Source of the DNA: Bryobacteraceae bacterium
GTDB lineage: Bacteria > Acidobacteriota > Terriglobia > Bryobacterales > Bryobacteraceae
Length of the DNA stretch: 64,000 bases
Assembly: GCA_023384675.1 (NCBI GenBank)
Contig: JAHDVK010000030.1
Span: 1 to 64,000 of the forward strand
Reading direction: 5' to 3'
A program made the translations under genes and the position numbers. The notes beneath the pieces are model-generated. The model saw nothing but the letters and a program-made list of their open reading frames with translations. It searched no databases and had not been told where the DNA came from. Shown piece after piece: positions 60,315-64,000 of the stretch (positions are counted from its first letter, which is position 1; each line of letters starts with the position of its first letter).

Positions 60315-62933
60315 ATGAAACGGTTGGCGATTGCCTCGGTGCTCATCCTGCCGCTGTTCGCAGGGGAGGTGGAGTTGATTCGCGACCGGTGGGGGATCCC
60401 CCACGCGTTCGCCTCGAATGAAGCGGATGCTTTCTTCGGGATTGGTCACGCCGCGGCGGAGGACCGCCTGCTTCAGATGGATCTGTTCCGGCGGCGCGCC
60501 ACAGGACGCCTTGCGGAAGTGTTCGGCGAGAAGTTCCTCGATTCGGATCGGAAGTTCAGAGCCGCCGGCATGGAGCGTCACTGCCGGGAAGCGGCCTCGG
60601 GCATGCCCGCTGACATTCGCGCCTACTTGACCGGATATGCGGCGGGCGTGAATGCATGGGTTGCAGCGAACCCGGACAAAGCGGCCCGGCGCCTGGCGCC
60701 TCTGGGGACCCCGTTCGAGCCCTGGACGGAGGCCGACTGTGTCTGCGCGTGGATGGCGGTGGCCGAGAACTTCGACCGGCTGTTCGACGAGGGCGCCGCG
60801 CAGTTGTACAACGAATTCCGGCAACTGGCCGCCGAGGTTGGCGAGGCGGAGGCGCTGATGCGCAGGGGCATGATGATCGACGATGCGGCGGCGGTCGTCC
60901 CGGAATCTGAAATGGCAAGAAACGAGGCCATTTACGCCCAACTGAAGGCGACACCCGCGCAGCCCGGATTCTGGCGCCGCAGCCTGCCGGACGAAATGCT
61001 TCAATTCAGCCATGCATGGGCCGTAGCCGGGAGCCGCACAACGACGGGCAAGCCGCTGCTGGAAAGCGACCCGCAGACCCCGGTAAGCAATCCGCCGTTG
61101 TGGTACGAGTTCCACGTCTCGGGCGGGCGGTTCGACGTGCGCGGCATCGGCGTCGCCGGTTCGCCCGCAATGCTGATCGGCTTCAATCGCTTCATTGCCT
61201 GGGGCGCGTCGGCCCTCGGCGCCGGTTCAGGTGTTACATTCATCGAAAAACTGACGCCGCAAGGCGACGGCTATATGGACAGGGGCGTGGCGGCCAAGTT
61301 CGAGCGAAACCTCGAGACGATTCAAGTGAAGGATGCGGAGCCGGTGACACAGGAGGTGCTGCGAACGCGCCACGGCTTTGTGTTCAACTCGCTGGTGAAG
61401 AATCCGCCGGCGGGCGAAGCCTGGGTCTCCCACTTCAAGCCGATCGAGGACAGGGTGTCGTCCATTCTCGGTCTGCTCAACATGATGGGTTCGGGCGATT
61501 GGAATCAGTTTCGCGAAGCGATGGAATGGTACTACAGCCCCGGGCTGCACGTTGTGTACGCCGATGTGCATGGCCGCATCGCATACCAGACCCTGGTGCA
61601 TGTGCCGAAGACGAAGCGGACGCCGAGGATGGCGCTCGAAGGATGGACCGGCGAGGACGAAGTGATGGGCCGCATTCCTCTCGACGAGATGCCCAACATG
61701 GCGGACCCGGCGGCGGGCTTTGTCAGTCACGCCAATAATCTGCCGGTGGGATCCTGGTATCCGTACGACCTCGGGATCGCTACGGGCGGCATCGGGCACA
61801 CCGCGCGCTCGTTGCGCCTCGTGGAACTGCTCGGGGGCGGGCAGTTGTTCAGCGTGGAGAGCTTCGAGGCGGCCGTCCACCGGGATGACGTGCACGCCTC
61901 GGTGGCGGCGATGTATCCGGTGGCGCGGCGGCTGGCCGAAGGCGTCGCGGAGCGCGATGTGGCCGCGCTCCTGGATGCGCTGAAGAACTGGGATCTGCGG
62001 TTCCGCGCTGAGCAGGCGAGCTATCCCGCGGCCGCCGCACTGGCGCGGACGGCACTTCTGAGCTACCGGAGGTCGGGGTTAAACGAGCGGCTTGGCGGAG
62101 GCGAAGGCGGAATCGCGCACCTGGCGCGGCTGCTCAAAGCGCAGTTCGGTGAAGGTCCGGCAGCGCCTCACGACGAACAAGTCCGCGCCTACCTGCTGTC
62201 GTGGATTCGGGCCGCGGCCCAGGAGTTCGCCAAGAACCCGCGCGGAGCTGGCAGGCAACATGTCATGCCCTTCCAGACGAATGGTCCGCTGGGGCTGCCA
62301 TCCCTCGACCCGGCGCTGGACCTGGTTTCGCCGCCACTCTCGTGCCCGGAGACGGGGACGATCTGGTCGCAACCGGGCAACAGCTACACGCAGATCGTCG
62401 ATCTGGATGACGTGGACAACTCCCGGACGTTGCTGCCGCCTGGGATCTCGGAAGATCCCGAAAGCCCTTTCCACACCGATCAGATGGAGGTCTGGGTTCG
62501 AGGCGCAACGCACGCGGCGCCGCTTTCCCGGCACCGCGTCGAAGAACTCGCGTCTTCGCGCGTTACTCTCGATACTGGCCTGCCACAGTACGCATCGCCG
62601 TTGCGGCGGGCGCCCGCCCGGCCCCCCGCGGGACGGTTCATCGCCGCCATTCCCGCGGGCGTGAAGCAGTTGCCGGGCCGGAAACCGGATGACCCCAGGC
62701 TCGAGTCAGGGCTGCGGTACTTGATCCGCCCCGAGCGGACGGAGCGGGAAGCAGCGGCGAAGGCAGCGGAACTCAAGTCTCAGGCCGACAGCGACCCCGG
62801 ACTGCACGCCCAACTGGCCGGCGGTCTGCGACTGGTTCTCCACCTGGACTACGGCAACCAGGCCGCGAAAGCAGTTATGCGCGATCTACTCCGGCAACTC
62901 CACAGCGCACCAACCAGCCCGGCTGCGCGATGA
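60315..62933 (+). CDS. penicillin acylase family protein (Ntn hydrolase)
   Basis: The product is about 872 residues with a signal peptide (MKRLAIASVLILPLFAG) and then VELIRDRWGIPHAFASNEADAFFGIGHAAAEDRLLQMDLFRRRATGRLAE, the canonical penicillin/acylhomoserine-lactone acylase N-terminus. The expected autoprocessing site is at FSHAWAVAGSRTTTGKPLLESDPQ: Ser follows Phe where Gly-Ser is usual, and DPQ replaces the common NDPH. The beta subunit contains NRFIAWGAS, GDWNQFREAMEWYYSPGLHVVYADVHGRIAYQ and VSHANNLP. ATG 60315 or GTG 60306 may be the start. The substrate may be an N-acyl amide; it is unknown. Confidence 0.88.
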   Translation: MKRLAIASVLILPLFAGEVELIRDRWGIPHAFASNEADAFFGIGHAAAEDRLLQMDLFRRRATGRLAEVFGEKFLDSDRKFRAAGMERHCREAASGMPADIRAYLTGYAAGVNAWVAANPDKAARRLAPLGTPFEPWTEADCVCAWMAVAENFDRLFDEGAAQLYNEFRQLAAEVGEAEALMRRGMMIDDAAAVVPESEMARNEAIYAQLKATPAQPGFWRRSLPDEMLQFSHAWAVAGSRTTTGKPLLESDPQTPVSNPPLWYEFHVSGGRFDVRGIGVAGSPAMLIGFNRFIAWGASALGAGSGVTFIEKLTPQGDGYMDRGVAAKFERNLETIQVKDAEPVTQEVLRTRHGFVFNSLVKNPPAGEAWVSHFKPIEDRVSSILGLLNMMGSGDWNQFREAMEWYYSPGLHVVYADVHGRIAYQTLVHVPKTKRTPRMALEGWTGEDEVMGRIPLDEMPNMADPAAGFVSHANNLPVGSWYPYDLGIATGGIGHTARSLRLVELLGGGQLFSVESFEAAVHRDDVHASVAAMYPVARRLAEGVAERDVAALLDALKNWDLRFRAEQASYPAAAALARTALLSYRRSGLNERLGGGEGGIAHLARLLKAQFGEGPAAPHDEQVRAYLLSWIRAAAQEFAKNPRGAGRQHVMPFQTNGPLGLPSLDPALDLVSPPLSCPETGTIWSQPGNSYTQIVDLDDVDNSRTLLPPGISEDPESPFHTDQMEVWVRGATHAAPLSRHRVEELASSRVTLDTGLPQYASPLRRAPARPPAGRFIAAIPAGVKQLPGRKPDDPRLESGLRYLIRPERTEREAAAKAAELKSQADSDPGLHAQLAGGLRLVLHLDYGNQAAKAVMRDLLRQLHSAPTSPAAR

Positions 62934-62949
62934 CGAGCGAAGGCGGCGC

Positions 62950-63636
62950 GGCTAACTCCATTTTGATTTCGCCCACGATAAGCAGACCCTGACGCTGCAA
63001 AATCGGCTGCTGCGTGAGTACGCGGCCCGGCGCGGCTGGACTATCGCCCTGCAGGCTCGCGAGGTGAACTCCGGCGCCGCGCGGCGCGAAGCCCGGGAGG
63101 AAGTGATCGAGGCGGCCCGCCGGCGGGAGATCGACGTGGTGCTGGTCTGGCGGATAGACCGCTGGGGCCGGTCTGTCACGGACCTGCTGGCGACGCTGCA
63201 GGAACTGGATCATCTGGGCGTCGGGTTCGTCTCCCTGACGGAAGCGCTGGATCTGACGACGCCGGCCGGCAGAGCCATGGCGGGCCTGCTGGCGAACTTC
63301 GCCGAAATTGAAAGGGAACTCCTGCGCGAGCGAACCCGTGCCGGCTTGGCGTATGCCCGGGAGAACGGGAAGCGGCTCGGCAGACCGGCAACAGCCGCCA
63401 TCCACGCTGCGGAAATCCGGAAACTGCATCGTGCCGGGATCAGCAAATCCGAGATCGCCCGCCGCCTGCAGATCGGCCGCACACTCCTGGAATTCCTCCG
63501 TCGCGGAGGCAAGCTAACCCGCCGTGGCGATAACAACGACATCCTCCGCCTCGCCCAAGGGCTCCGTGCCTGGGAGGGTCTCGAAGCCGCATCCTTACAA
63601 CTCACACGGCCCCGGACGATGTGGAGCACCCTGTAA
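62950..63636 (+). pseudogene. serine recombinase lacking the N-terminal catalytic segment
   Basis: From about 62957 the frame reads HDKQTLTLQNRLLREYAARRGWTIALQAREVNSGAARREAREEVIEAARRREIDVVLVWRIDRWGRSVTDLLATLQELDHLGVGFVSLTEALDLTTPAGRAMAGLLANFAEIERELLRERTRAGLA, a standard resolvase/invertase domain, and then a C-terminal HTH (EIRKLHRAGISKSEIARRLQIGRT). The usual start, RVALYARVSTHDQ with the nucleophilic Ser, is replaced by stop-interrupted sequence. A product from GTG 63064 would keep the DRWGRS arginines but no catalytic Ser. It is probably inactive. Confidence 0.8.
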
Positions 63637-63932
63637 GAGTCTTCAAGCGATCGACCGCGGAGGGCAACCTCGTGAGGGGCCTCCTTGACACGGTTTCGGC
63701 CACCCCACCCGCGCCGTTCATCCACGCTCGGGAAGGTCCGGCGTGATTTGAGAAAAGGGTCCGTTCGATCAGGCCGGCGCTGGGAGCGTGTGCCTGCTGC
63801 GCGCGAATGGGGAGCCGCCTGCGATTCGCGATGAGGATTCCACGACCCGCTTGGGCCGGCCGGATCCGGAGGACGCAGCAAAGTCACGGGCGGGATTCAC
63901 TTCGTGCGATCATCCTACGGAGAGGGAAAGCA
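63637..63932. other. intergenic, no feature recognised
   Basis: The 296 bases between the recombinase and the partial gene contain no recognisable gene, repeat or strong hairpin. The next gene's RBS (GGAGAGGGAAA) is at its end. Confidence 0.5.
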
Positions 63933-64000
63933 ATGTCAGACAAACTGGGAACGACTCTACCTGCGCCGGATCACATTCTACAAGTGGGATTGGGATTCTG
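63933..64000 (+). CDS. start of a probable SAM-dependent methyltransferase (cut by window end)
   Basis: ATG 63933 follows GGAGAGGGAAA and encodes SDKLGTTLPAPDHILQVGLGF before the window ends. DxILQxGLGF is a start I associate with acidobacterial O-methyltransferase-type proteins whose next residues are WASKTLLSA. With 22 codons the call is tentative. Confidence 0.45.
   Translation, partial: MSDKLGTTLPAPDHILQVGLGF

Overview
The window is high-GC bacterial chromosome and looks like an acidobacterium of the Solibacter/Bryobacter type. The reasons are three very large Oar-like TonB-dependent receptors with an N-terminal carboxypeptidase-regulatory domain, a TonB-linked wHTH/DUF-type regulator, DUF3179/DUF547 genes, several ECF sigma factors, and a UGA-encoded selenoprotein of a type I associate with that group. 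No rRNA, intact tRNA, CRISPR array or replication origin was found.

Layout. 1-2 kb: an exported SAM methyltransferase, a frameshifted gene with ETNP repeats, and REP-like repeats. 2-14 kb: the most interesting locus, a bufferin-type MNIO/RiPP system. It holds a Tat-exported cysteine-rich precursor, a DUF692 MNIO enzyme, a BufC-like partner and a translationally coupled TonB receptor on the minus strand. Divergent from these are an FAD oxidoreductase, a membrane [4Fe-4S] protein, an ECF sigma factor and an NrsF-like anti-sigma. Five promoter sites of the form GTWACC-N16-CGAA (the sigmaF-NrsF type) sit before the precursor operon, the redox/sigma operon, an AhpD-like gene, a membrane protein plus radical SAM pair, and a second TonB receptor at 17.9 kb. 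I read this as one metal/thiol-stress regulon.

14-26 kb: DUF3179; DUF547, selenoprotein and TIGR04283 glycosyltransferase in one operon; TonB receptor; a GT-C/DUF2064/GT2 glycosyltransferase group; a second ECF sigma factor; and SDR, DUF1330 and HxlR genes. 26.7-28.2 kb: an AbiEi/AbiEii toxin-antitoxin pair with a nonsense codon in the toxin. 28.3-29.6 kb: a gene-poor stretch whose repeat recurs at 46.7-47.3 kb and contains a 3' half of a tRNA plus terminator, probably att remnants.

29.6-46.6 kb: one long run of plus-strand genes, most of them overlapping or closely spaced. It starts with a P-loop protein, an ABC exporter, an HTTM-DCC fusion and an M14 peptidase. A fused-ATPase peptide ABC importer follows. 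It ends in an ECF sigma factor / TPR-CHAT caspase-like protease / CxxC protein / subtilisin module, in which the subtilisin carries a poly-Asp run of about 31 residues.

47.6-54.1 kb: sulfatase, TonB receptor and a divergent regulator. 54.2-56.0 kb: an IS element with a probable -1 frameshift site, fused to a broken MFS gene. 56.2-58.7 kb: a PhoD-like phosphatase. 58.9-60.2 kb: broken accessory genes (phage-tail-like, YhcG/DUF1016 and TOTE-primase remnants). 60.3-62.9 kb: a penicillin acylase family protein. 62.9-63.6 kb: a serine recombinase lacking its catalytic serine. The window ends inside a new gene, probably a methyltransferase.
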